A stretch of 18,080 nt of DNA from an uncultured Clostridia bacterium. Its GTDB lineage: Bacteria; Bacillota; Clostridia; Peptostreptococcales; Anaerovoracaceae. Each line of letters begins with the position of its first letter. Position 1 is the stretch's first letter. A program made the position numbers and the translations under genes. Location of the stretch: assembly GCA_934271235.1 (NCBI GenBank), contig CAKQQT010000030.1, forward strand, positions 1-18,080. Reading direction: 5' to 3'. This document shows, one piece after another, positions 1 through 6,846 of the stretch. Under the pieces are notes generated by a model, which saw nothing but the letters and a program-made list of their open reading frames with translations, searched no databases and was not told the DNA's origin.

Positions 1-117
1 CCGCAAACTTCACAGGATGTCAAGGCCTTTCAAAAGATCGCATCCTCGCAAAAGTCCTGCAAATGCCTTTCGAACGACTGTCAAACGCGCGTAAAATGCC
101 GAAAGTAGATAGAAATG

Positions 118-362
118 CAGCTTTTTCAGTTACTTATCCACTCCGAGCCAGATTCGCGGTCTGCCTGCGAGTGAGACCCGTGTCGAATCCTTTTGAAACA
201 AGTCGAATCTTGTCGAAATCATGCGGCACGATGCCAGACGATGCGAGCAAAGGCACAAAGGATTGCTGCGTGCATTGCTGTCTCACCTTGCATTCTTGCA
301 ATATCTCCCAGATATTACAATTTAAAGGATGGGAAAGTGGATAAGTAACACAAAAGGTGCTG
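118..362. repeat. MITE-like intergenic element with terminal inverted repeats
   Basis: A perfect 14-bp inverted repeat, GTTACTTATCCACT at 129-142 and its complement at 336-349, bounds 193 bp. Outside it the similarity continues with gaps to CAGC at 118-121 and GCTG at 359-362. Nested inside are GTGAGAC (171-177) against GTCTCAC (280-286), and a 10-bp hairpin with one mismatch (296-305 with 311-320). No convincing gene lies inside. The layout fits a non-autonomous miniature transposable element or a folded intergenic repeat. No clear target-site duplication was seen, and no second copy is in the window. The rest of 1-556 holds no supported gene. Confidence 0.5.
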
Positions 363-463
363 ATTTTATCGAATCGCTTGTTTTTTGCTTATTTGTATTC
401 CTCACCTACTCCGAATCTTTCAGTTGTAAGATGGCCGCAAGATGACTGCGATCGGAATTTTCG

Positions 464-492
464 TTGCATTCGCTGCAAAAATATGATATACC
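464..492 (+). promoter_or_regulatory. Weak candidate promoter of the CorA-family gene
   Basis: TTGCAT (464-469), a 17-nt spacer and TATACC (487-492) lie 65 bp upstream of the chosen start. Both boxes deviate from consensus, so this is only a candidate. A GC-rich imperfect hairpin (about 502-530) lies between it and the ribosome site. Confidence 0.28.
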
Positions 493-556
493 AGACAGAG
501 AGGCTGCCGCTCGGAGCGAGTGCGGCGGCTGCGAATCAAAACAGACGGGGGTAAAA

Positions 557-1609
557 ATGAAAGAGTTTACGGTGACCGAAAAGAACGGTGAAAAAATGGT
601 GGAAGCATTGCTGACAACGCTTTCGGAGTTCAGGGAGATCGCGGAGGCACAGAACCTGCCGTACAGCAATGCGATCTTGAACAGCCTTTCACCGATCCGC
701 TACTGCAAAATAGAAAAGTACCCGGGCTGTCTGCTGGGGACCATGCGGGTGCCGCCAATCGAGGGACGTCCCGCATTTGCGTTCGGCTTTTATCTGCAGG
801 AACACACCTGCTATTTGGTCTCCGGGAACGCTGCCGGCGTGCCGGGCGCGGCAGATGCGGCAGATACCACTGGGACGGAAGTTCGAGTTCATATAATCGG
901 CGTGCCGGGCGCGGCAGATGCGGCAGATACCACTGGGACGGAGCGTATGGCGGCTGTGGAGGATGCCGGGCAGCCGGGCAGCAGCGGCAGCGAGATTTTG
1001 GAGCAGATGATCGCCAAGGTGCTGCAAAGCGGCGGCGATATGCGTATGCCGGTGCAGTTCCTGCTGCTGCTCTTTGAATCCATGATCCGTGAAGAAGTTT
1101 TTCAGCTGGAAGCACTTGAGGACGGCCTCGGTGCGATCGAAACGCAGCTGCTGGAAGAAATCCCCGAAGCCTTTGACGAAACGATCGTCAGCTATCAGAA
1201 GAAACTGACGTCTCTGCATACCTACTATGAACAGCTGATGAACGTAGGCGATATGATGTGCAGCAATCTGGACAACTACCTGCCGGAATCCCAGCGGCGA
1301 TATTGGGAACATTTTTCGGCGCGCGCAGAACGTCTGCATGATCACACGGAAACCCTCCGCGATTACCTGATGCAGATTCGCTCGCTTTATCAGGCGCAGA
1401 TCGACGCGCAGCAGAACCGCGTCATCACGATGCTGACGATCATTACCACCATATTCCTGCCGCTGTCCCTGATCGCGGGCTGGTACGGCATGAACTTTCC
1501 GCAGATGCCGGAATTCGGCTGGAAATACGCTTACCTCGGCGTTGTCGTCATCAGTGTGCTGATCGTGATCGGGGAGATCCTTTTCTTTAAAAAGAAAAAA
1601 ATGCTGTAG
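557..1609 (+). CDS. corA: CorA-family divalent metal ion (Mg2+) transporter
   Basis: Predicted 350-residue pentameric channel for Mg2+ or a related divalent cation in the cytoplasmic membrane. The C-terminus shows the family hallmark: a long helical region (about residues 150-285), a first membrane helix ending in YGMN (GMN at 311-313), the short MPE loop, a second membrane helix and a basic tail (KKKK). The start at 557 is chosen because GGGGG lies 5 nt upstream and the family-like sequence begins there; the frame is open further upstream to 464. The N-terminal cytoplasmic domain is odd: a low-complexity stretch (residues 94-129) holds two copies of GVPGAADAADTTGTE, where the family normally has an alpha/beta fold. 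It appears to be transcribed alone and ends at a hairpin terminator. The family call is firm; the exact ion is not. Confidence 0.88.
   Translation: MKEFTVTEKNGEKMVEALLTTLSEFREIAEAQNLPYSNAILNSLSPIRYCKIEKYPGCLLGTMRVPPIEGRPAFAFGFYLQEHTCYLVSGNAAGVPGAADAADTTGTEVRVHIIGVPGAADAADTTGTERMAAVEDAGQPGSSGSEILEQMIAKVLQSGGDMRMPVQFLLLLFESMIREEVFQLEALEDGLGAIETQLLEEIPEAFDETIVSYQKKLTSLHTYYEQLMNVGDMMCSNLDNYLPESQRRYWEHFSARAERLHDHTETLRDYLMQIRSLYQAQIDAQQNRVITMLTIITTIFLPLSLIAGWYGMNFPQMPEFGWKYAYLGVVVISVLIVIGEILFFKKKKML
835..942 (+). repeat. 45-bp direct repeat, period 63 bp, inside the CorA-family gene
   Basis: Positions 835-879 and 898-942 are identical over 45 bp and separated by 18 bp. The 63-bp period is a multiple of three, so the reading frame is kept and the peptide GVPGAADAADTTGTE occurs twice. 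Perfect identity implies a recent duplication or a slippage-prone tract. Confidence 0.92.
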
Positions 1610-1630
1610 ATAAGCGGCGGCACATAAAAC

Positions 1631-1674
1631 GCAGGTTGAACGACAGGGAGAGTGTCAGACGGCCTGCATTTTTT
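1631..1674 (+). terminator. Probable rho-independent terminator after the CorA-family gene
   Basis: GCAGG (1631-1635) pairs with CCTGC (1663-1667), with an inner GACA/TGTC pairing, followed by ATTTTTT. It lies 21 bp after the stop. The stem is interrupted, so strength is uncertain. Confidence 0.5.
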
Positions 1675-2021
1675 GAGCGGCTCCCCCTCGCGAAATATTT
1701 CCGGATGAATAATGTACTGCTTTTCGGCGACTTTTCGAAATTTTGTACGCAGCAGAGGTTATGCAGCTGAAAGAATTTTACAGATAGTGAAAGAATCTCC
1801 TGTCACTCCGGAACTTCGGTCGTCGAGCCTTGTCGAAAATGCGCGATGCGTGTCGTCACGAGTGTGTAGCGAAGACATCTCAACCCGCTTTGGCTTATAA
1901 AAATGTGAGAAAATGTGCCGGAGCAAGCGAAAACTCCGCGCAAACCCGTGCAGATTTTTCAAAAAGGGCGAAAAAGCAGTACATTATGCACACTTAGAAA
2001 ATTCTGGAAGTCGATCGAGGA
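1675..2021. other. Non-coding stretch, no recognised feature
   Basis: About 350 bp with no supported ribosome site, gene or structured RNA. Short phrases such as CTTGTCGAAA also occur in the 118-362 element (near 212), so it may hold a degenerate relative of that element, but no alignment could be built by eye. Confidence 0.4.
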
Positions 2022-2130
2022 TCAATCGGCGCGCAACCAAAGCTCAATCGGCGCGCAACCAAAGCTCAATCGGCGCTCAGCCAAAGCTCAATTGGCAGTC
2101 GATCGGCGCTCGATCGGCGTTCAACCGAGG
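2022..2130. repeat. 22-bp tandem repeat (minisatellite), three units plus a degenerate tail
   Basis: Units at 2022-2043 and 2044-2065 are identical (TCAATCGGCGCGCAACCAAAGC without its last bases begins each). The unit at 2066-2087 differs at two positions, and 2088-2130 is a scrambled tail rich in CGATCGGCG. The repeat is 60 bp upstream of the next promoter and has no spacers, so it is not a CRISPR array. Reading frames across it translate only the repeat. Confidence 0.9.
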
Positions 2131-2189
2131 CGTTACCTCACTGCAGGCTTTGTTTGCAGCTGGATAACCGTTTGTTTGCCATTGCCCCG

Positions 2190-2218
2190 TTGACATTGCT
2201 GCCGCGGAATGATAGAAT
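2190..2218 (+). promoter_or_regulatory. Promoter of the ywaF-like/ecf/trmB operon
   Basis: A perfect TTGACA (2190-2195), a 17-bp spacer and TAGAAT (2213-2218) form a near-consensus vegetative (sigma-A type) promoter. Transcription should start near 2225, giving a leader of about 56 nt before the first gene. Confidence 0.8.
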
Positions 2219-2280
2219 AAATTGGACTTTTGTTTGTTTTAGAAGAAGCAAAAAAGAAATAACAAGAAATCGAGAACAAT

Positions 2281-3084
2281 ATGGGGCATTTTTTTATTTG
2301 TGAATACCAGATATTAGAACAGGGACTTGTGATCGGATTCAGCCTGTATTCGCCGGGACACTTGATCTGGCTGGCCGCGATCGCAGCGGCGACAGTGCTC
2401 ATTTCCAATTACTACAAACGACAGGGGACAGACGGACGGATGCGGATCCGCAGGATCTTCGCGGTTCTGATCCTGCTTTCCGAGATCTACAAAGACACGG
2501 TACTGATCATTATGGGAGCGCCTATGATGCAGTATCTGCCGCTGCACCTCTGCAGCTTCGCGATCTTCGGCATGCTGATCGACGCGTTTTCACCGCGGCA
2601 GCACCTGACCGGGCAAATGTTTGCCTACGCGTTCTTTCCGGGAGCGATGGCGGCGCTGCTGTTCTGCAACTGGACATGTTATCCGTTCTGGAATTTCATG
2701 AGCATCCACAGCTTTGTATTCCACGGATGGATCGTCTGCTATTTTATCATGCTGTATCGGAGCGAAGACATTCGTCCGCGCTATAAAGGACTGTGGCAGA
2801 CGACCGGGATCCTGCTCGTGCTGATGGTGCCGATCTATTTTTTCGACAAACTGACAGGACAGAACTATATGTTCCTCAATGAAGCTTCCGAGGGTTCACC
2901 GCTCGTGATCCTCTGGCAGATTTTTGGGACCCGCTTCGGAGAACCCGGCTATCTGATCTCCTACATCGTGCTGGCGCTGGCGGTATTCCATGTGCTGTAC
3001 GGGATCTATGCAGGCATCGGAGCACTGTACGGACACACCAGACAGACTCGGCACACGCAGAAAAGCCGCGGACGGAGAAGATAA
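2281..3084 (+). CDS. YwaF/TIGR02206-family integral membrane protein (TMEM164-like)
   Basis: A 267-residue protein with about seven predicted membrane helices (roughly residues 24-42, 57-78, 85-103, 112-129, 141-160, 173-193 and 223-250) and a basic tail. Motifs typical of the family are LPLHLC (86-91, with H89 and C91), paired histidines H143 and H148, and NYMFL near residue 199. From general knowledge, the human relative TMEM164 is described as a lipid acyltransferase using a Cys and a His; whether the bacterial proteins share this is inference. The start at 2281 has only a weak ribosome site. It is the first gene after a strong promoter and sits 20 bp before ecfA1, so the two are almost certainly co-transcribed. 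Too long and not motif-matched to be a typical ECF S component, though that cannot be excluded. Confidence 0.72.
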   Translation: MGHFFICEYQILEQGLVIGFSLYSPGHLIWLAAIAAATVLISNYYKRQGTDGRMRIRRIFAVLILLSEIYKDTVLIIMGAPMMQYLPLHLCSFAIFGMLIDAFSPRQHLTGQMFAYAFFPGAMAALLFCNWTCYPFWNFMSIHSFVFHGWIVCYFIMLYRSEDIRPRYKGLWQTTGILLVLMVPIYFFDKLTGQNYMFLNEASEGSPLVILWQIFGTRFGEPGYLISYIVLALAVFHVLYGIYAGIGALYGHTRQTRHTQKSRGRRR

Positions 3085-3104
3085 ACGCAAGAGAGGACAA
3101 TCTA

Positions 3105-3944
3105 TTGGAAAAGATTATAAGTGTACAAAACGTTACATTTGAATATACCCGAGAAGAGGGCAGCGAACCGGTCACCGCGATGAAAAACGTTTCGTTTGAG
3201 ATCGAGACCGGAACGTTTACCGCGATCATCGGCAAGAACGGCTCGGGAAAATCCACGCTGGCCAAGAACCTCAACGGCCTGCTGATCCCGACCAGCGGCG
3301 ATATCATCGTCGGCGGGTACAACACGAAGGATGACGCCCATATCTGGGATATCCGGCAGACCGCGGGCATGGTTTTTCAGAACCCGGACAATCAGCTGGT
3401 TTCCGCGATCGTAGAGGATGATGTCGCGTTCGGCCCCGAAAATCTGGGCATCGAACCGAAGGAGATCCGCCGCCGTGTCGACAAGGCATTGGAAGCAGTC
3501 AACATGGGGCAGTTCAAGAAAAAAGCGCCGCATCTGCTTTCCGGGGGACAGAAACAGCGGATCGCCATCGCCGGCGTGGTAGCTATGAAACCACGCTGCA
3601 TTATCTTCGACGAACCGACCGCCATGCTGGATCCAAAAGGCCGCAAAGAGATCATGGCGATCATCGACGAACTGCACAGCGAGGGCATTACCGTTGTGCT
3701 GATCACACACTTCATGGAAGAAGCTGTACGGGCAGACCGCGTGATCATCATGAACGAAGGCAGCATTCTGCTTGACGGGACCCCGGCGGAAGTATTTTCA
3801 CACGGAGAATTGATGAAATCCGTCAATCTGGACGTGCCGCCGATCGTCGAACTGGCAGACAAACTCAGAGAAGCCGGCGTGAACGTGCCGGACGAGATCA
3901 TTACCGAGGAAGAGATGGTTGAATTCCTATGTCAATACAAGTAG
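3105..3944 (+). CDS. ecfA1: Energy-coupling factor transporter ATPase EcfA1
   Basis: A 279-residue ABC-type ATPase, the first of the two ATPases that power ECF uptake of vitamins or metals through EcfT and exchangeable S components. Visible motifs are Walker A GKNGSGKST (43-51), Q-loop FQNPDNQ (Q92), signature LSGGQ (145-149), Walker B CIIFDE with catalytic E170, and switch H202. The start is TTG at 3105, chosen because GAGAGG lies 8 nt upstream and the N-terminus (MEKIISVQNVTFEY) matches the family. Its 3' end overlaps ecfA2 by 16 nt, consistent with translational coupling. Length is normal. Order after the YwaF-like gene is A1-A2-T, the usual Firmicutes arrangement. Confidence 0.95.
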   Translation: MEKIISVQNVTFEYTREEGSEPVTAMKNVSFEIETGTFTAIIGKNGSGKSTLAKNLNGLLIPTSGDIIVGGYNTKDDAHIWDIRQTAGMVFQNPDNQLVSAIVEDDVAFGPENLGIEPKEIRRRVDKALEAVNMGQFKKKAPHLLSGGQKQRIAIAGVVAMKPRCIIFDEPTAMLDPKGRKEIMAIIDELHSEGITVVLITHFMEEAVRADRVIIMNEGSILLDGTPAEVFSHGELMKSVNLDVPPIVELADKLREAGVNVPDEIITEEEMVEFLCQYK

Positions 3945-4795
3945 AACATTTAACACATATTTATGATAAAGGGCTCCCGACCGAACAGATCGCGCTGGAA
4001 GACATCAGCTTCACCGCCGAAGACGGACAGCTGCTGGGCGTGATCGGCCATACCGGATCCGGCAAGTCCACGCTTTTGCAGCATCTCAACGGACTGCTCA
4101 AGCCGGACGCGGGAAAAGTGATCGTCGGCGGCGTAGACATTACCCAGCCGGGCATTTCGATGGTCGAGATCCGCAAACGCATCGGCCTGGTGTTCCAATA
4201 TCCGGAGTACCAGCTGTTTGAAGAGACGGTCGCCAAGGATGTAGCGTTCGGGCCGAAGAATCTGGGACTGAATGAGGCAGAGATCGAAGAACGCGTGCGC
4301 GAAGCGATCGAGCTGGTGGGGCTGGACTACGAGGAGATCAAGGACCGTTCGCCGTTTGAACTTTCCGGGGGACAAAAGCGCCGCGTGGCCATCGCCGGCG
4401 TGGTCGCGATGCGTCCGGAAGTCCTGATCCTCGACGAACCGACCGCCGGACTGGACCCAAAAGCCCATCAGGACGTACTTAAGATGGTGCAGGAGGTGCA
4501 TCGCAGGACCGGCAACATCATCATCCTGGTTTCGCATAACATGGCGGACATTGCCAGGGTCTCCGACAAGATCATCGTGATCGACAGCGGTCACCTGGTA
4601 ACGACCGGCACGCCGAAAGAAGTATTTTCGCAGAAAGAACTGCTGCGCGGCGTCGGATTAGATCTGCCGCCGATCACGGAATTCACGGAAAATCTCAGAG
4701 AGCAAGGCATGGACCTGCCGCCGACGATCCTCGATGTGTCGGAAGCAGCGGCAGCCATCGCCAAGATCCTGCAAGAAAAAAGAACGAAAGGCTGA
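3929..4795 (+). CDS. ecfA2: Energy-coupling factor transporter ATPase EcfA2
   Basis: A 288-residue partner ATPase that forms the EcfA1-EcfA2 heterodimer at the inner face of the membrane. Motifs are Walker A GHTGSGKST (40-48), the EcfA2-typical Q-loop FQYPEYQLF (Q90), signature LSGGQ (145-149), Walker B LILDE with E170, D-loop AGLD, and switch H203. The ATG at 3929 lies inside the end of ecfA1 (16-nt overlap), with a purine-rich GAGGAAGAGA stretch 12-21 nt upstream. The spacing is long, so re-initiation after ecfA1 is likely to contribute. EcfT starts 19 bp after its stop. Confidence 0.95.
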   Translation: MSIQVEHLTHIYDKGLPTEQIALEDISFTAEDGQLLGVIGHTGSGKSTLLQHLNGLLKPDAGKVIVGGVDITQPGISMVEIRKRIGLVFQYPEYQLFEETVAKDVAFGPKNLGLNEAEIEERVREAIELVGLDYEEIKDRSPFELSGGQKRRVAIAGVVAMRPEVLILDEPTAGLDPKAHQDVLKMVQEVHRRTGNIIILVSHNMADIARVSDKIIVIDSGHLVTTGTPKEVFSQKELLRGVGLDLPPITEFTENLREQGMDLPPTILDVSEAAAAIAKILQEKRTKG

Positions 4796-4814
4796 ACATT
4801 TCAGAACAAAGACT

Positions 4815-5615
4815 ATGATCAGAGATATTACACTCGGACAATTCTATCCGGGAGATTCATGGGTACACAAGCTGGACCCGCGCGTAAAGATCGTCGCGAC
4901 CCTGCTCTTTTTGATCGAGCTGTTTATCGTAAACGACTTTTGGGGCTTTGCGATCGCCGCGGTCGTGCTTGGCGTTATCATTAAAATTTCAAAGGTGCCG
5001 CTTTCCTTTATCGTACGCGGACTGAAGCCGATCTTGATCCTGCTTCTGTTCACGTTCGCCTTGAACATCTTTATGATCAACGGAGAAGTGATCTGGAGCT
5101 GGGGCTTCCTGCACATCACCAAAGAGGGCATCCGCACGGCAGTCTTTATGGCGATCCGCCTGATCCTGCTGATCATCGGCTCCTCCATGCTGACGCTCTG
5201 CACCAGACCGCTGAGCCTCACGGACGGCATCGAGCGGCTGCTTTCCCCATTTAAGAAGATCGGTCTGCCTGCGCATGAGATCGCCATGATGATGACCATC
5301 GCGCTGCGGTTTATCCCGACGCTTCTGGACGAGACCGACAAGATCATGAAAGCGCAGCAGGCAAGAGGCGCAGACTTTGAAACCGGCTCCATCATCCAGA
5401 GAGCCAAGAACCTGATCCCGATCCTGGTACCGCTGTTTGTCAGTGCGTTCCGCATCGCGCAGGACCTGGCGATGGCGATGGAAGCCAGATGCTACCGCGG
5501 CGGCGACCACCGCACGCGCATGCATGAGATGAAGCTTAAAGGCCGCGATTATGCGGCGTTTGCGATGCAGGCTGTTTTTTTGGCAGTCATCATCCTCGAA
5601 TCCAAATTCCTGTAG
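4815..5615 (+). CDS. ecfT: Energy-coupling factor transporter transmembrane protein EcfT
   Basis: A 266-residue membrane scaffold that links the EcfA ATPases to substrate-binding S proteins. The N-terminus MIRDITLGQFYPGDS and the LDPRVK motif are characteristic. Hydrophobic helices cover about residues 26-58, 70-88, 108-128, 150-170 and 243-262. The two arginine coupling-helix signatures that contact the ATPases are ARGAD (183-187) and ARCYRGG (224-230). The frame is open upstream to 4734, but the family-like sequence starts at ATG 4815, just after the ecfA2 stop, so that start is chosen; its ribosome site is weak. No S component is encoded in the window, so the module probably serves S proteins encoded elsewhere (group II ECF). 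Confidence 0.94.
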   Translation: MIRDITLGQFYPGDSWVHKLDPRVKIVATLLFLIELFIVNDFWGFAIAAVVLGVIIKISKVPLSFIVRGLKPILILLLFTFALNIFMINGEVIWSWGFLHITKEGIRTAVFMAIRLILLIIGSSMLTLCTRPLSLTDGIERLLSPFKKIGLPAHEIAMMMTIALRFIPTLLDETDKIMKAQQARGADFETGSIIQRAKNLIPILVPLFVSAFRIAQDLAMAMEARCYRGGDHRTRMHEMKLKGRDYAAFAMQAVFLAVIILESKFL

Positions 5616-5625
5616 GCGGGTGATC

Positions 5626-6348
5626 ATGAGACAGAGAAACATTAAAAATCTGGAAGAACGCATTGCGGACAATTCCGGGTATCGGATCGAAGACCCGCGG
5701 GTCTGCCGCGGACATTGGCAGGAGCTCTTCGGAAACGACCATCCGATCTTTTTGGAGATCGGATGCGGCAAGGGCAACTTCATCACCGCGCACGCCGAAC
5801 AGGAACCGGACTGCAATTTCATCGCCTGTGAGGGACAGGCGTCCGTTGTGCTGCGCGCGTTGGAAAAAGCCGAAGAAAAGCAGATGAAGAATCTGCGGAT
5901 CTTCATCGACTACGTGCATGATCTCGAAGACTATTTCGAGCCGGGCGAGATTGCCGGAGTGTATCTGAATTTCAGCGATCCGTGGCCCAAAGCACGCCAC
6001 GCCAAGCGGCGGCTGACCTATCATAAACGCCTGCAGAACTACAAAAAGGTCCTGCAGCCGGGCGGATTCATCGAATTCAAGACCGACAACGACGGTCTGT
6101 TTCAGTTCACACTGGAAGAGATCGAGCAGTGCGGCTATCCGATCATCGAGATGACACGCGACCTGCACGGCAGCGGCACGGACGATCCGCAGCGTCAGGC
6201 TGCGGAAACCGCCAATCTAAGCTGCCTGCATCCGGAGCAGCCTGCACAGACCGGCGTCCACGCCGAAAGATCCCGCCGCTTCCTGACCGAGTATGAAGCA
6301 AAATTCAGCAGCCAAGGCAAGAATATCAACTTTGTGCATATCGGGTAG
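5626..6348 (+). CDS. trmB: tRNA (guanine-N7-)-methyltransferase TrmB
   Basis: A 240-residue SAM-dependent enzyme that makes m7G at position 46 of the tRNA variable loop. The Rossmann motif LEIGCGKGNF (GCGKG at 46-50), the catalytic SDPWPK-RH-KRR segment (117-129), FKTDN (151-155) and the C-terminal TEYEAKF (221-227) are all present. ATG 5626 is 10 bp after the ecfT stop with AGGCGGG upstream; the open frame upstream overlaps ecfT and is ignored. Unusual: between DLH (180s) and TEYE there are about 40 residues where the family usually has about 8-10, a polar, Gln/Ala/Pro-rich insertion (about 186-219). No key residue is lost, so the enzyme is probably active. Confidence 0.94.
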   Translation: MRQRNIKNLEERIADNSGYRIEDPRVCRGHWQELFGNDHPIFLEIGCGKGNFITAHAEQEPDCNFIACEGQASVVLRALEKAEEKQMKNLRIFIDYVHDLEDYFEPGEIAGVYLNFSDPWPKARHAKRRLTYHKRLQNYKKVLQPGGFIEFKTDNDGLFQFTLEEIEQCGYPIIEMTRDLHGSGTDDPQRQAAETANLSCLHPEQPAQTGVHAERSRRFLTEYEAKFSSQGKNINFVHIG

Positions 6349-6383
6349 GACCGGATGACCAGCCTTTTGATGAGAGGATGAAA

Positions 6384-6539
6384 ATGAAAGCACCAAACTC
6401 CAGTAATATGGATTCTATGACAATAGAAGAAATCCATGCAAAAATACAAAAAGGCTATGACGATATAGAGGCCGGAAAAGTACAAAATGCAGCAGGCGCA
6501 TTTGCGAAGTTTCGGAAGATCAAGAACCGGAAAAAGTAA
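6384..6539 (+). CDS. Small antitoxin-like protein (51 aa), orphan
   Basis: A 51-residue acidic-then-basic protein with a helical pattern; the IEEIHAKIQKGYDDIEAGKV core followed by AFAKFRK resembles the C-terminal toxin-binding half of RelB/Phd-type antitoxins. The DNA-binding N-terminal half is missing and no toxin gene follows, so it would be a truncated or stand-alone antitoxin; this is resemblance by eye only. GAGAGG lies 6 nt before ATG 6384. A second in-frame ATG at 6378 is too close to the ribosome site. It starts 35 bp after trmB and is followed at once by a strong hairpin, making it the last gene of the operon. Confidence 0.55.
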   Translation: MKAPNSSNMDSMTIEEIHAKIQKGYDDIEAGKVQNAAGAFAKFRKIKNRKK

Positions 6540-6543
6540 AGAG

Positions 6544-6572
6544 GGCGCTGATATTCACATATCAGCGCCTTA
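6544..6572. terminator. Strong operon-end hairpin, possibly bidirectional
   Basis: A perfect 11-bp stem, GGCGCTGATAT (6544-6554) with ATATCAGCGCC (6559-6569), has a 4-nt loop and starts 4 bp after the small gene's stop. The + side U-tract is poor (TTAATT). The - side reads CTCTTTACTTTTT, so it could also end a - strand transcript from 6700. Confidence 0.7.
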
Positions 6573-6593
6573 ATTCATGTTCCTAAAAATTCT

Positions 6594-6697
6594 TCAGCTT
6601 TTTTTAGACAGGTGCATCTGACGAACCCCTCACAATTTTTTCAGTTTTTTTAAGACGGGCCCTTCTGACAAACGCCCCGAAAGAGCAACTGCTCTTA
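6594..6697 (-). ncRNA. Candidate small RNA with two tandem 38-nt pseudoknot-like repeats
   Basis: Read on the - strand, 6678-6641 and 6631-6594 are aligned 38-nt units without gaps. Invariant parts are GTCAGA, GTCT, a run of seven A and a final CTGA. In each unit TCAG can pair with CTGA across the A-run while an enclosing stem forms in the same register (GGGC/GCCC in the first, AGG/CCT in the second), an H-type pseudoknot. A short hairpin (AGAGCA/TGCTCT, 6696-6683) precedes them. The topology recalls preQ1-I riboswitches, but no such identity is claimed and no - strand gene follows. Alternative: two decayed copies of a gene's 3' end, since both can be read as VRxxxLKKxE. Confidence 0.4.
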
Positions 6698-6702
6698 TTA
6701 AT

Positions 6703-6730
6703 ATTATACCCAAATCAGCTTAAAATGCAA
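6703..6730 (-). promoter_or_regulatory. Candidate promoter of the - strand small RNA
   Basis: On the - strand a perfect TATAAT (plus coordinates 6708-6703) is preceded after 16 nt by TTGCAT (6730-6725). The -10 box is ideal and the -35 box poor. Transcription would begin near 6696, just at the first hairpin of the repeat RNA. Confidence 0.4.
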
Positions 6731-6803
6731 CGCTTTTCTCAAAAAACAAAATGGATTTCTATAAGGTTCGACTCTCTGCCTCTTTCGATTCAAAATGTGG
6801 CCC

Positions 6804-6843
6804 AAAAAAAGTCAAAACCTGTGACGATTGCAATCACAGGTTT
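6804..6843 (-). terminator. Rho-independent terminator of the tRNA-Gly transcript
   Basis: On the - strand AAACCTGTGA (6843-6834) pairs perfectly with TCACAGGTTT (6824-6815), and TTGAC plus seven T follows (to 6804). It begins 4 bp after the tRNA 3' end. Confidence 0.88.
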
Positions 6844-6846
6844 CTG

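Noticed and set aside
129..349. Replication origin because of DnaA-box-like TTATCCACT
   Set aside because: Only two imperfect boxes, arranged as terminal repeats, and no dnaA or dnaN nearby.
63..554. Open frames in the first 550 bp
   Set aside because: No ribosome site, no recognisable domain, and they run across the inverted-repeat element with mixed codon use.
2022..2130. CRISPR array
   Set aside because: The 22-bp units abut directly without spacers and there are no cas genes.
1712..2193. Overlapping open frames with Ser/Ala/Asn/Gln-rich products
   Set aside because: They only translate the 22-bp tandem repeat and its flank; no ribosome site or family resemblance.
2281..3084. ECF S component (substrate-binding protein)
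   Set aside because: Length, seven predicted helices and the LPLHLC motif fit the YwaF/TIGR02206 family better; kept only as a remote possibility.
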